Shown here one piece after another: positions 34,001-40,367 of a DNA stretch of 40,367 nucleotides. The stretch comes from Desulforudis sp. (GTDB taxonomy: Bacteria > Bacillota > Desulfotomaculia > Desulfotomaculales > Desulforudaceae). The translations under genes were made by a program, and so were the position numbers. The stretch lies in assembly GCA_019084485.1 (NCBI GenBank), contig JAHRFU010000079.1, positions 1 through 40,367 of the forward strand, given 5' to 3'. The stretch's first letter is position 1. Each line of letters starts with the position of its first letter. The notes below the pieces were generated by a model. It saw only the letters and a program-made list of their open reading frames with translations, did not search any database and was not told the DNA's origin.

Positions 34001-34870
34001 ATGGGCGAAGGCTTAGTAGTGAAGGCCTACGGGGGCTACTGTTTCGTCGATGACGGACGCGAAGTCACCCGGTGCACGCTGCGGGGGCGCCTGAGGGCCG
34101 AGGGGATGGTTATCGCGGGGGATCGCGTCCGGTTCAGCATCACCCAGCAAGGTAGAGGGGTGGTTGAAGATGTCCTGCCCCGGACCAGTATGCTGTACCG
34201 ACCCAATGTCGCTAACTTAGACCAGATCATCATCGTCGTTGCCTTCCACGATCCGGCCCCGGTGCTCAACCTGATCGACCGGATGCTGGTGTTGAGCGAA
34301 GCCTCCGAAGTCGCTCCCCGGATTTGCCTCAACAAGACCGACCTACCCCACGGAGAAAACACCGAATGGCTGGATGTGTATGGAGCAGCCGGGTACCAGG
34401 TGCTGTTAACCAGCGCCGTTGCGGGAAGTGGGATCAGGGAACTGGCCGATGTGCTGCAGGGCCTGATCTCGGTCTTTGCCGGTCAATCGGGGGTCGGGAA
34501 ATCCAGTCTGATTAACCGGCTCATCCCTGGGTTGGAACTGCCCACGGGAACGGTCAGCCGCAAGCTTAAAAGAGGCCGGCACGTAACCCGGCACGTGGAA
34601 CTGCTCACGTTCAACAAAGAGACCTGGGTGGCTGACGCACCGGGTTTTTCAAGCCTTAGACTCCCGGACATCTCCCGCGAGATGTTGTCTGATCTGTTTC
34701 CGGAAATGCGTGTATTACGGGGACAATGTCGTTTTCACAGCTGCCTTCACGACCAAGAACCCAACTGTGCGGTCAAGAGTGCGGTTGCCGATAACAGTAT
34801 TGCGGAGTTTCGTTACCGAAATTACATTGGGTTCTTACACGAGGTTATTGCTGCTGAGAGGAGATATTGA
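34001..34870 (+). CDS. rsgA: Ribosome small-subunit-dependent GTPase RsgA
   Basis: RsgA is a circularly permuted GTPase that helps 30S maturation. The OB fold is at the N-terminus, the G4-like motif NKTD is near residue 110, and the Walker A GQSGVGKSS (about 161-169) follows it, as expected for the permuted order. G3 is ADAPGFSS. The C-terminal zinc motif is CRFHSCLHDQEPNC (about 243-256). ATG 34001 gives 289 residues with AAGGGCGG at suitable spacing; two TTG codons just upstream are less likely. It lies between prkC and rpe, a classical order. Confidence 0.96.
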   Translation: MGEGLVVKAYGGYCFVDDGREVTRCTLRGRLRAEGMVIAGDRVRFSITQQGRGVVEDVLPRTSMLYRPNVANLDQIIIVVAFHDPAPVLNLIDRMLVLSEASEVAPRICLNKTDLPHGENTEWLDVYGAAGYQVLLTSAVAGSGIRELADVLQGLISVFAGQSGVGKSSLINRLIPGLELPTGTVSRKLKRGRHVTRHVELLTFNKETWVADAPGFSSLRLPDISREMLSDLFPEMRVLRGQCRFHSCLHDQEPNCAVKSAVADNSIAEFRYRNYIGFLHEVIAAERRY

Positions 34871-34873
34871 CAG

Positions 34874-35551
34874 ATGATCAAAATTGCACCGTCCATCCTT
34901 TCCGCCGACTTCGCGAGGCTCGCCGAAGACGTCCGGCGGGTGGAGGTGGGGGGCGCGGACTACCTGCACATCGACGTTATGGACGGTCATTTTGTTCCGA
35001 CCATCACAATTGGGCCGTTGGTTGTGGCGGCCTTGCGGCCGCATAGCGGTCTGTTTTTTGATGTCCATCTGATGATCGAACACCCGGACCGCTATGTAGA
35101 CGATTTTGTTAAGGCTGGGGCCGACATGCTGACCGTAAGCCTAGAGGCCGTAAGACATCTCGACCGCACCTTGCGGTTAATCCGCGCGCGGGGGGTGCGT
35201 TGTGGGCTGGCCTTAAACCCAGCTACGCCTCTGACCGGTATCGAATATGTGCTGCCGCTGTTGGATCAGGTACTGTTGATGACTGTCAATCCGGGGTTCG
35301 GGGGTCAGAGGTTTATTGAGGAGGTCGTACCAAAGATCACAAGTCTGCGGGTTCTGCTTACACGTAAGCAGATGGACGTGGACATCCAGGTGGATGGGGG
35401 TATTTGTGCCGAAAACGTAAGCCGGGTGGTGTCTGCGGGGGCCAACGTGCTGGTGGCCGGCTCCGCCGTGTTTGGTGCTTCCGATCCAGGTCTGGCGGTA
35501 CAGAAGCTGCGGCGAATCGCAAATGAAAGTGATTTCTTTAACGAAAAGTAA
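34874..35551 (+). CDS. rpe: Ribulose-phosphate 3-epimerase
   Basis: Rpe interconverts ribulose 5-phosphate and xylulose 5-phosphate in the pentose phosphate pathway. It is a TIM barrel of 225 residues. Metal ligands and catalytic residues are visible: His32 and Asp34 in LHIDVMDGHF, His65 in FDVHLMI, and an aspartate in IQVDGGI. The phosphate loop is MTVNPGFGGQRF. ATG 34874 follows GAGAGGAGA at modest spacing. It closes the housekeeping run; rex has its own promoter right after. Confidence 0.96.
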   Translation: MIKIAPSILSADFARLAEDVRRVEVGGADYLHIDVMDGHFVPTITIGPLVVAALRPHSGLFFDVHLMIEHPDRYVDDFVKAGADMLTVSLEAVRHLDRTLRLIRARGVRCGLALNPATPLTGIEYVLPLLDQVLLMTVNPGFGGQRFIEEVVPKITSLRVLLTRKQMDVDIQVDGGICAENVSRVVSAGANVLVAGSAVFGASDPGLAVQKLRRIANESDFFNEK

Positions 35552-35581
35552 TTGACTGGTTCCGCCGGAACAAGGTATAAT
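35552..35581 (+). promoter_or_regulatory. Promoter of rex with palindrome in the spacer
   Basis: TTGACT (35552-35557) and TATAAT (35576-35581), 18 bases apart, make a strong vegetative promoter directly after the rpe stop. The spacer contains the perfect 13-base palindrome GTTCCGCCGGAAC (35559-35571), an ideal operator position. It does not match the Rex consensus TTGTGAA-N4-TTCACAA, so autoregulation by Rex through this site is not supported. Alternatively it is a short transcript hairpin at the end of rpe. Confidence 0.6.
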
Positions 35582-35638
35582 TTTTCTGATTAAGAGTAAA
35601 TATTTGATTATTTTATTTGAGGATGAGGAGGGCACCGG

Positions 35639-36283
35639 GTGAAAGCTCTCAGAATTCCTGAAGCGACCATCTCCAGACTGTCCCATTATTCGCGTTTCCT
35701 GGAGCGCCTGGAAAAACGCGGCATCATTACCGTGTCATCCGGAGAGATCGCCAAGGGTGTAGGTGTTAGTCCGGCCCAAGTGCGCAAGGATCTGGCCTAC
35801 TTCGGCGAGTTCGGCACGCGTGGCGTTGGGTATAATGTCAAGGATCTCATCCACTATATAATGAAAATTCTAGGTCTCACCCAAAACTGGCCGGTGATCC
35901 TGGTTGGTGCCGGTAATCTGGGTACCGCTTTGTGCACATACCGCGGTTTCACGGATCGTGGTTTTAATATTGTGGGCGTCTTTGATAACGACCTGACCAA
36001 GATCGGCAAGCGGATTGTTGAACTCGAGGTCTATCCTCTGGAGAGAATGGCGGAGGTCGTCGCCGAGCATAACGTCAAGATCGGGATTATCGCGGTGCCC
36101 ATTAGCGCCGTTCCAGATATCGCGAAGGTAATGGTGGACGCCGGGATCCACGCCATCCTGACTTTTGGGCCGGTGGTTCTGGACGTACCGGAAAGGGTCA
36201 TCGTACGCAACGTGGATCTGACGGTTAAACTGGAAATCCTGACCTTCAACCTTAATTTCAGGGATCTGCATTCGATCCTTTAA
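35639..36283 (+). CDS. rex: Redox-sensing transcriptional repressor Rex
   Basis: Rex senses the NADH/NAD+ ratio and represses fermentation, hydrogenase and respiratory genes when NAD+ is high. The 214-residue protein has an N-terminal winged helix (about 1-80, with [20 protein letters not shown] and [15 protein letters not shown]) and a C-terminal Rossmann domain (GAGNLGTAL at about 92-100) with a domain-swapped final helix. GTG 35639 follows GAGGAGGG. It sits just upstream of the hydrogenase operon, suggesting but not proving that this operon is a target; no good Rex box is seen in the spacer. Confidence 0.97.
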   Translation: MKALRIPEATISRLSHYSRFLERLEKRGIITVSSGEIAKGVGVSPAQVRKDLAYFGEFGTRGVGYNVKDLIHYIMKILGLTQNWPVILVGAGNLGTALCTYRGFTDRGFNIVGVFDNDLTKIGKRIVELEVYPLERMAEVVAEHNVKIGIIAVPISAVPDIAKVMVDAGIHAILTFGPVVLDVPERVIVRNVDLTVKLEILTFNLNFRDLHSIL

Positions 36284-36413
36284 TCATCCAGCCCGGCATT
36301 TTTTTGGCGAACGCATTAGTGGCCGCTATTTTATAATACCGATTGTGAAAATGTATCATAGTGTGTCCAGATATTCTGTTGGTGCAATGTCGAATGCTTA
36401 AAGTAGAGATTTG

Positions 36414-36442
36414 TTGACATTGCGCGAATGGTCGTATATATT
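36414..36442 (+). promoter_or_regulatory. Promoter of the hydrogenase operon
   Basis: TTGACA (36414-36419), exactly 17 bases, TATATT (36437-36442): a perfect -35, near-perfect -10 and optimal spacing. The start of transcription would be near 36449, giving a leader of about 355 nt before the small-subunit gene. Confidence 0.65.
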
Positions 36443-36448
36443 GGTGGC

Positions 36449-36804
36449 ATTGGAGCCCCTATAGACAAGCTTCCCTTGTGCCATCTCTCACGAGGTTGTT
36501 TGGGACGGGGGGATTGGTCTGTTTTCATATAGTGCCTGAATAGGGCCTGGAAGGGGGTTAGATATGGCTTAACGTCTGCGGGCCCGGTCTTGGATGTGTT
36601 TGGCGCGGGTTATTTGCAGTTATAATCCTGAGCATTCATAGTTATTAACTAACTGAAATGGGATATGAAATTTTAACATTTCTATCCAAGAAGTATCCGT
36701 GATTTCTGGTGCGCCAGCACTTGAACGCAGTTTTTCCACAGATCGTGGCCCGCTCCTGATCGTTTGGTTGTTCCCACTTGACGCAGTGAAAAGGAGGGAG
36801 TAAA
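36449..36804 (+). ncRNA. Candidate structured 5' leader of the hydrogenase mRNA
   Basis: Within the predicted leader, ACAAG (36465-36469) pairs with CTTGT (36475-36479) around the loop CTTCC (36470-36474). A flanking helix CCCTAT (36457-36462) with ATAGGG (36540-36545) encloses it, and the loop is complementary to GGAAG (36549-36553), allowing a pseudoknot. I do not recognise a known riboswitch class. Structure by eye only; a chance origin remains quite possible. Confidence 0.3.
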
Positions 36805-37755
36805 TTGCGCAAGATTTCGCGGCGGGAATTCGTCAGGCTCTGCGGTATGTCTACGGCAGGATTGGGTCTGATGTCCGTGCTTGGTCCGCAAATCAGCCAG
36901 ACCCTGGTCGAGGCGGCGGAGAGCAAGGTTCCTGTGATCTGGATCCAGGCTTCGAGCTGCACGGGCTGTTCAGTATCCTTGTTAAACAGCGTGGAACCGG
37001 GCATTGCCACGGTGCTGCTGGATGTGATTAGTATGCGTTACCATCCCAACGTAATGGCGGCGTCCGGTGAACTTGGCATGGAAACGATGTACAAAGCGGC
37101 CGACCGCTATGCTGGAGAATTCATCCTGGTCGTTGAGGGTGGAGTACCGACTGCCGAGAAGGGCCGGTACTGTATCATCGGTGATCTGAACCATAAGGAA
37201 ATCACCGCTGTGGAGGCGGTCAAACACCTCGGCAGCCGCGCCAAACTAGTGGTAGCAGCCGGACAGTGCGCATCGTTCGGCGGCATTCCGGCTGCCCAGC
37301 CCAATCCCACCGGTGTACTGGGCGTGGATCAGATCCTGAATCCGCGTCCTTATCCGCGTAAACACACCGTGGTCAACATCTCCAACTGTCCGATACACCC
37401 CGATCACCTGATCGGATCCCTGGTTTACATTCTCACCTACAATGAGCTTCCCGAACTCGACCAGTACTACCGGCCCAAGCTGTTCTACGGGCCTACGATC
37501 CACGATACCTGCTTCCGCCGGCCCGCTTTCGATGAGGGTGTGTTTGCGAAGCAGATCGGCGATTATGGTTGCCTGGCGAACCTGGGATGCAAAGGTTTCA
37601 TCGCCCGTTCCGACTGCCAGAAGCGCGGTTGGAACAACAATGTTAGCTGGTGTATTGCTGCCGGAGCGCCCTGTCAGGCCTGCTCTGAACCAATCTTCCC
37701 GGACGGCTGTTCGCCCCTGTACGGGCACATGCCGGTGACCGGAAACCGCAAATAG
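36805..37755 (+). CDS. Periplasmic-type [NiFe] hydrogenase small subunit, Tat exported
   Basis: The small subunit carries electrons through three iron-sulfur clusters between the Ni-Fe site and the membrane partner. A Tat signal is evident: SRREFVRL followed by a hydrophobic stretch (about 5-38). The mature part has the proximal cluster region with Cys52/Cys55 (SSCTGC), GQCASFGGI, NISNCPIHPDHL, and the medial/distal ligands in CFRRPAFDEG, CLANLGCKG and PCQACSEPIFPD. Length 316 residues fits group 1. TTG 36805 follows AAGGAGGGAG. It is the first gene of the operon, ahead of the large subunit by 21 bp. No C-terminal membrane anchor is seen. Confidence 0.95.
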   Translation: MRKISRREFVRLCGMSTAGLGLMSVLGPQISQTLVEAAESKVPVIWIQASSCTGCSVSLLNSVEPGIATVLLDVISMRYHPNVMAASGELGMETMYKAADRYAGEFILVVEGGVPTAEKGRYCIIGDLNHKEITAVEAVKHLGSRAKLVVAAGQCASFGGIPAAQPNPTGVLGVDQILNPRPYPRKHTVVNISNCPIHPDHLIGSLVYILTYNELPELDQYYRPKLFYGPTIHDTCFRRPAFDEGVFAKQIGDYGCLANLGCKGFIARSDCQKRGWNNNVSWCIAAGAPCQACSEPIFPDGCSPLYGHMPVTGNRK

Positions 37756-37776
37756 TTTTAAGGAGGTGAGCGTTAG

Positions 37777-39240
37777 ATGAGTGGAGGAGCAAACAAAATC
37801 GTAATCGACCCCGTAACCAGGATTGAAGGCCACCTCAAGATCGAAGTCGAACTAGATCACGGCAAGGTCGTCGATGCCAAGACCAGCGGGATGCTGTATC
37901 GTGGTCTGGAAACGATCTGTACCGGTCGGGACCCCCGCGACGCGCAGCACATTATGCAGCGCATCTGCGGTGTCTGACCGATCTCTCACGGCATCAGTTC
38001 GGTGCTAAATTTGGACGACGCCTTTGGAATCACTCCGCCGCCCAACGGCCGGATTATCAGGAACCTGGTTCAGGGTGCGAACTATGTTCAGTCCCATATC
38101 CTGCACTTCTTCCACCTCGCAGCCCTTGATTTCGTAAAGGGTCCGGAAACGGCACCCTTCATTCCGCGTTACGATAACGGGGACACCTACCGTCTGCCGA
38201 AGGAAGTTAACGATGCGGTGGTCGGGCACTACATTACCGCTCTGGACATGCGCCGCAAGGCACACGAGATGGGTGTCGTGTTCGGTGGCAAGATGCCCCA
38301 TACCACCGTTTACACGCCGGGTGGTGTTACCGATACCCCGACACCGGAGAAAATCGCACTCTTTAAGCAGTACCTCACGGAGTTGACGGACTTCATCACC
38401 AACGTGTACATTCCGGTCGCCCTGGCGGTGGTCGATGTGTACAGTGACAATTTCGAGGTCGGAGTCGGTTGCAAGAACTTCCTGGCCTACGGCGTATTCC
38501 CGCTGACCGACCGGAAGGATCCCAAGGGCGGCAACCAGTTCCTGCCGCGCGGCGCCTTCATCAACGGTAAGCTCCAGCCGATGGACGCCGACAAGATCAA
38601 GGAAGAGGTCCGGTACTCCTGGTACGCGAACGAAACAGGCGGACTGCACCCGTCCGAGGGCAAGACCGTTCCGGAATTGGATAAAAAGAACGGATACTCC
38701 TGGGTTAAGTCCCCGCGTTACGACGGTTACGCGATGGAAGTCGGCCCACTGGCCCGTCTCGTGGTGGCCCGCGACCCGGAAGTCGTGAAGTTGGGGGACA
38801 AGGCCTACTCGGTTCTGGGCCGTCACTTCGCCCGCGCTTTGGAGTGTCTGTATGTCGCTCAGGCCATGGCCGAGTGGGTGGACCAGATCGTCATCGGCGA
38901 GCCTGCTTTCCTGCCGTACGATGTTTGCAAGGAAGGCCGCGGCATGGGACTGACCGAAGCTCCCCGTGGCGCTCTCGGACACTGGATCGAGATCGAGAAC
39001 TACCGGATCAAGAACTACCAGGCCGTGGTACCCAGCACCTGGAACCTCTGCCCGCGTGATGCCCAAGGTCAGTTGGGTCCGGTAGAGCAGGCCCTGGTCG
39101 GTACCGCAGTCAAGGACCCGGACAACCCGGTGGAACTCGTGCGGATCGTAAGATCCTTCGATCCGTGCCTGGCTTGCGCGATTCACGTTCTGGAAGTGAA
39201 GGGAGCCTCCAAAGACCTTAAGCGCTTCCGCGTGGTGTAG
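37777..39240 (+). CDS. [NiFe]-type hydrogenase large subunit read through in-frame UGA (putative selenoprotein)
   Basis: The catalytic large subunit oxidises or evolves H2. Read through the single TGA at 37975-37977 the frame encodes 487 residues, a normal length. The N-terminal motif is RICGV-U-PISHG: Cys64 is kept, and residue 67, normally the bridging cysteine, is encoded by TGA. The C-terminal motif DPCLACAIH has Cys464 and Cys467, with a 17-residue tail after His470 for maturation-protease cleavage. The proton-gate glutamate is Glu17 in RIEGHL. Similarity continues unbroken on both sides of TGA. A SECIS-like hairpin follows. Alternatives are a point mutation making a pseudogene, or a sequence error. 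ATG 37777 has AAGGAGGTGAG upstream. Confidence 0.88.
37975..38005 (+). promoter_or_regulatory. UGA codon and SECIS-like hairpin
   Basis: After UGA (37975-37977), GCATC (37991-37995) pairs with GGTGC (38001-38005), with one G-U pair, around the loop AGTTC. Counting the U of UGA as 1, the loop is 22-26 and its G and U are at 23 and 24, with the 3' arm at 27-31. This is the geometry I recall for the E. coli fdhF element (loop G23 and U24, arm 27-31). The bulged U of fdhF is absent. A weaker alternative stem is ACCGA with TCGGT. Confidence 0.65.
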
Positions 39241-39295
39241 TGACAATGCGGATTTCGGATGACTTACCTGACTCTGATAGAGGAGGTGTAATCTG

Positions 39296-40090
39296 GTGGC
39301 AACAAAACTAAGCCCCGATCGCGTAGGCGTCCTGGTCGACCTGACCCGCTGCATCGGTTGTCGGGCATGTCAGAGCGCCTGCTATGAATGGAATAAAGAA
39401 GACCTTGTACCGCCCCGGTCGGAGATGACTTGGGACAACATCAAGATGACGGGTGAGACCTTCACAGTGGTGAACCCGCACCTGGTAGAGATGAAGAACG
39501 GCCATATGGAGTGGCAGCACGTCAAGGAACAGTGCCTGCATTGTGAGGAGCCGGCCTGTGAGTCGTCCTGCTTCGTCCATGCCTTCTACAAGACTCCGGA
39601 AGGTCCGGTCCTGTACAACCCGGTGATTTGCGTCGGCTGCCGGTACTGTATGCTGGCCTGCCCCTTCCAGATTCCGAAGTACGAATGGGAAAAGCTCTTC
39701 CCGGAGGTCAAGAAGTGCACCTTCTGCGATGACCGCCAGGCCCAGGGCTTGAAACCGGCCTGCGTAACGGAGTGTCCGACTCACGTTCTGGAGTTTGGGA
39801 AACGCTCGAACCTGTTGGAGGAAGCACGCAGCCGGATCAAGTCGAACCCTGACAAGTACGTGGATCACATCTACGGCGAAACAGAGGTGGGTGGTACTTC
39901 CTGGATTTATGTTTCCAGCGTGCCCTTTGAAAACCTCGGTTTCCGGACGGATGTCACGAAGCGTGGTGTACCGAACTACACCTGGGATGTCCTAAAATGG
40001 ACCCCGCATATTGCCATCGGCTGGACCGCCGTGCTCACCGCACTGTATATGACCACCAAGCGGCGTTCCGAGAACGATGAAGAACACTAG
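39296..40090 (+). CDS. Four-cluster ferredoxin-type hydrogenase subunit (HybA-like)
   Basis: This 264-residue protein shuttles electrons between the hydrogenase small subunit and a membrane quinone-linked subunit. Four cysteine groups are seen: CIGCRACQSAC (about 21-31), CLHCEEPACESSC (about 81-93), CVGCRYCMLAC (about 113-123) and CTFC...CVTEC (about 141-162), fitting four [4Fe-4S] clusters. A single C-terminal helix (about 240-254) could anchor it. There is no N-terminal export signal, so it probably travels with the Tat-carrying small subunit, as the beta subunit of formate dehydrogenase-N does. GTG 39296 follows AGGAGGTG. Confidence 0.93.
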   Translation: MATKLSPDRVGVLVDLTRCIGCRACQSACYEWNKEDLVPPRSEMTWDNIKMTGETFTVVNPHLVEMKNGHMEWQHVKEQCLHCEEPACESSCFVHAFYKTPEGPVLYNPVICVGCRYCMLACPFQIPKYEWEKLFPEVKKCTFCDDRQAQGLKPACVTECPTHVLEFGKRSNLLEEARSRIKSNPDKYVDHIYGETEVGGTSWIYVSSVPFENLGFRTDVTKRGVPNYTWDVLKWTPHIAIGWTAVLTALYMTTKRRSENDEEH

Positions 40091-40109
40091 GCGATAGGAG
40101 GTAATGGGT

Positions 40110-40367
40110 ATGCAAAAGGACAGATGGACTTTTAAGATGACCCCGACCAGAATAGTTCTGTTCGCCATCGTCGCAGTGTTCCTCGGAGTAGCCGCCTACC
40201 GTCTGCTGTACGGTCTGGGAGTGGCAACCAACCTGAGCGATGAATGGCCCTGGGGTCTCTGGATCGGATTCGACGTTCTGACCGGCGTGGCGATCGCCGG
40301 CGGCGGTTTCTCAACCGCCTTTATCGTGCACATCCTGCACAAACACAAGTACGAACCCATTGCGCGG
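40110..40367 (+). CDS. HybB/NrfD-type integral membrane subunit, N-terminal part
   Basis: The frame runs off the right edge after 86 codons. It begins MQKDRWTFKMTPTRIVLFAI, with one transmembrane helix (about 14-31), then LSDEWPWGLWIGFDVLTGVA and a second helix, a pattern typical of the HybB/NrfD family that passes electrons to menaquinone. TAGGAGGT (40095-40102) is better spaced for ATG 40110 than for ATG 40104. It completes the order small-large-ferredoxin-membrane subunit, like a Hyd-2-type complex. Maturation genes, such as the large-subunit protease, are expected beyond the edge. Confidence 0.9.
   Translation, partial: MQKDRWTFKMTPTRIVLFAIVAVFLGVAAYRLLYGLGVATNLSDEWPWGLWIGFDVLTGVAIAGGGFSTAFIVHILHKHKYEPIAR

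Larger units (their letters stand above)
36284..36804. other. rex-hydrogenase intergenic region (promoter and long leader)
   Basis: This is 521 bp without a convincing gene. It holds an isolated TATAAT (36332-36337), a TTGTGAA half-site (36343-36349) and a near-consensus promoter (36414-36442). The remaining roughly 355 bp would be transcribed as leader. Base composition is more AT-rich near 36310-36360 and 36610-36690 than in genes. There is no clear intrinsic terminator after rex. Confidence 0.75.

Noticed and set aside
36304-36337. A second promoter (TTGGCG with TATAAT) after rex
   Set aside because: The spacing of 22 bases is too long; only the -10-like box is convincing.
36343-36360. 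Rex operator upstream of the hydrogenase promoter
   Set aside because: TTGTGAA is present, but the second half (TATCATA) does not match TTCACAA at either tested spacing.
37975-37977. TGA as a simple nonsense mutation or sequencing error
   Set aside because: It cannot be excluded, but it falls on exactly the one residue where selenium chemistry makes sense, the rest of the gene is undamaged, and a SECIS-like hairpin is correctly spaced. Readthrough as Sec is preferred.
38005-39354. Long open frame on the minus strand opposite the hydrogenase large subunit (449 codons)
   Set aside because: It is a shadow caused by GC-rich codon use; it has no recognisable family, no ribosome site, and the + strand gene is certain.

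Overview
The window looks like chromosome from a high-GC, endospore-forming, strictly anaerobic Firmicute of the Peptococcaceae / Desulfotomaculum-Pelotomaculum-Desulforudis type. This rests on spo0A and spoIVB, a fused hisIE, an LL-diaminopimelate aminotransferase (dapL) route, remA-gmk-rpoZ-coaBC-priA-def-fmt-rsmB-rlmN-prpC-prkC-rsgA-rpe synteny, a rex gene, a ferredoxin-linked 2-oxoacid oxidoreductase locus and a Tat-exported [NiFe]-type hydrogenase. The assignment is inference from gene content. All genes seen are on the + strand.

Layout: 1-3556 is the end of the histidine operon (hisB', hisH, hisA, hisF, hisIE), closed by a strong terminator. 3611-9041 carries DNA repair and envelope genes (pcrA, amj, ligA). 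9117-11367 is the sporulation pair spoIVB-spo0A, followed by a terminator. 11565-15454 is a SteA/SteB-like pair and two glycosyltransferases (GT2, MraY-like), probably an envelope module. 15472-17168 is a decayed locus: a P-loop ATPase broken by two frameshifts, then a 2-oxoacid:ferredoxin oxidoreductase operon in which a deletion joins the korD start to the korB end, with only korC intact. 17184-21625 has an M20 peptidase, dapF, dapL and an aspartate-type aminotransferase. 21708-35551 is a long housekeeping run: yicC, remA, gmk, rpoZ, coaBC, priA, def, fmt, rsmB, rlmN, PP2C phosphatase, PASTA kinase, rsgA, rpe. 35639-36283 is rex, and 36805 to the window end is a hydrogenase operon (small subunit, large subunit, four-cluster ferredoxin, start of a HybB/NrfD-type membrane subunit).

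The most notable observation is in the hydrogenase large subunit. Its reading frame is interrupted by a single in-frame TGA (37975-37977) exactly at the second cysteine of the N-terminal nickel-binding motif (RICGV-U-PISHG), the position of a bridging Ni-Fe ligand. The C-terminal motif DPCLACAIH keeps both cysteines. A hairpin follows whose loop G and U fall at nucleotides 23 and 24 counted from the U of UGA, the spacing I recall for the E. coli fdhF SECIS. The gene is therefore best read as one 487-residue selenoprotein. Classical [NiFeSe] hydrogenases carry selenocysteine in the C-terminal motif instead. The operon has a near-consensus promoter about 360 nt upstream of its start, so a long, possibly structured leader is expected; the rex promoter has a perfect palindrome between its -35 and -10 boxes.

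Intergenic regions are rich in short dispersed repeats. One supplies the last codons of dapF, another carries perfect DnaA-box sequences, and a 15-bp minisatellite encodes an unusual basic tail on RlmN.
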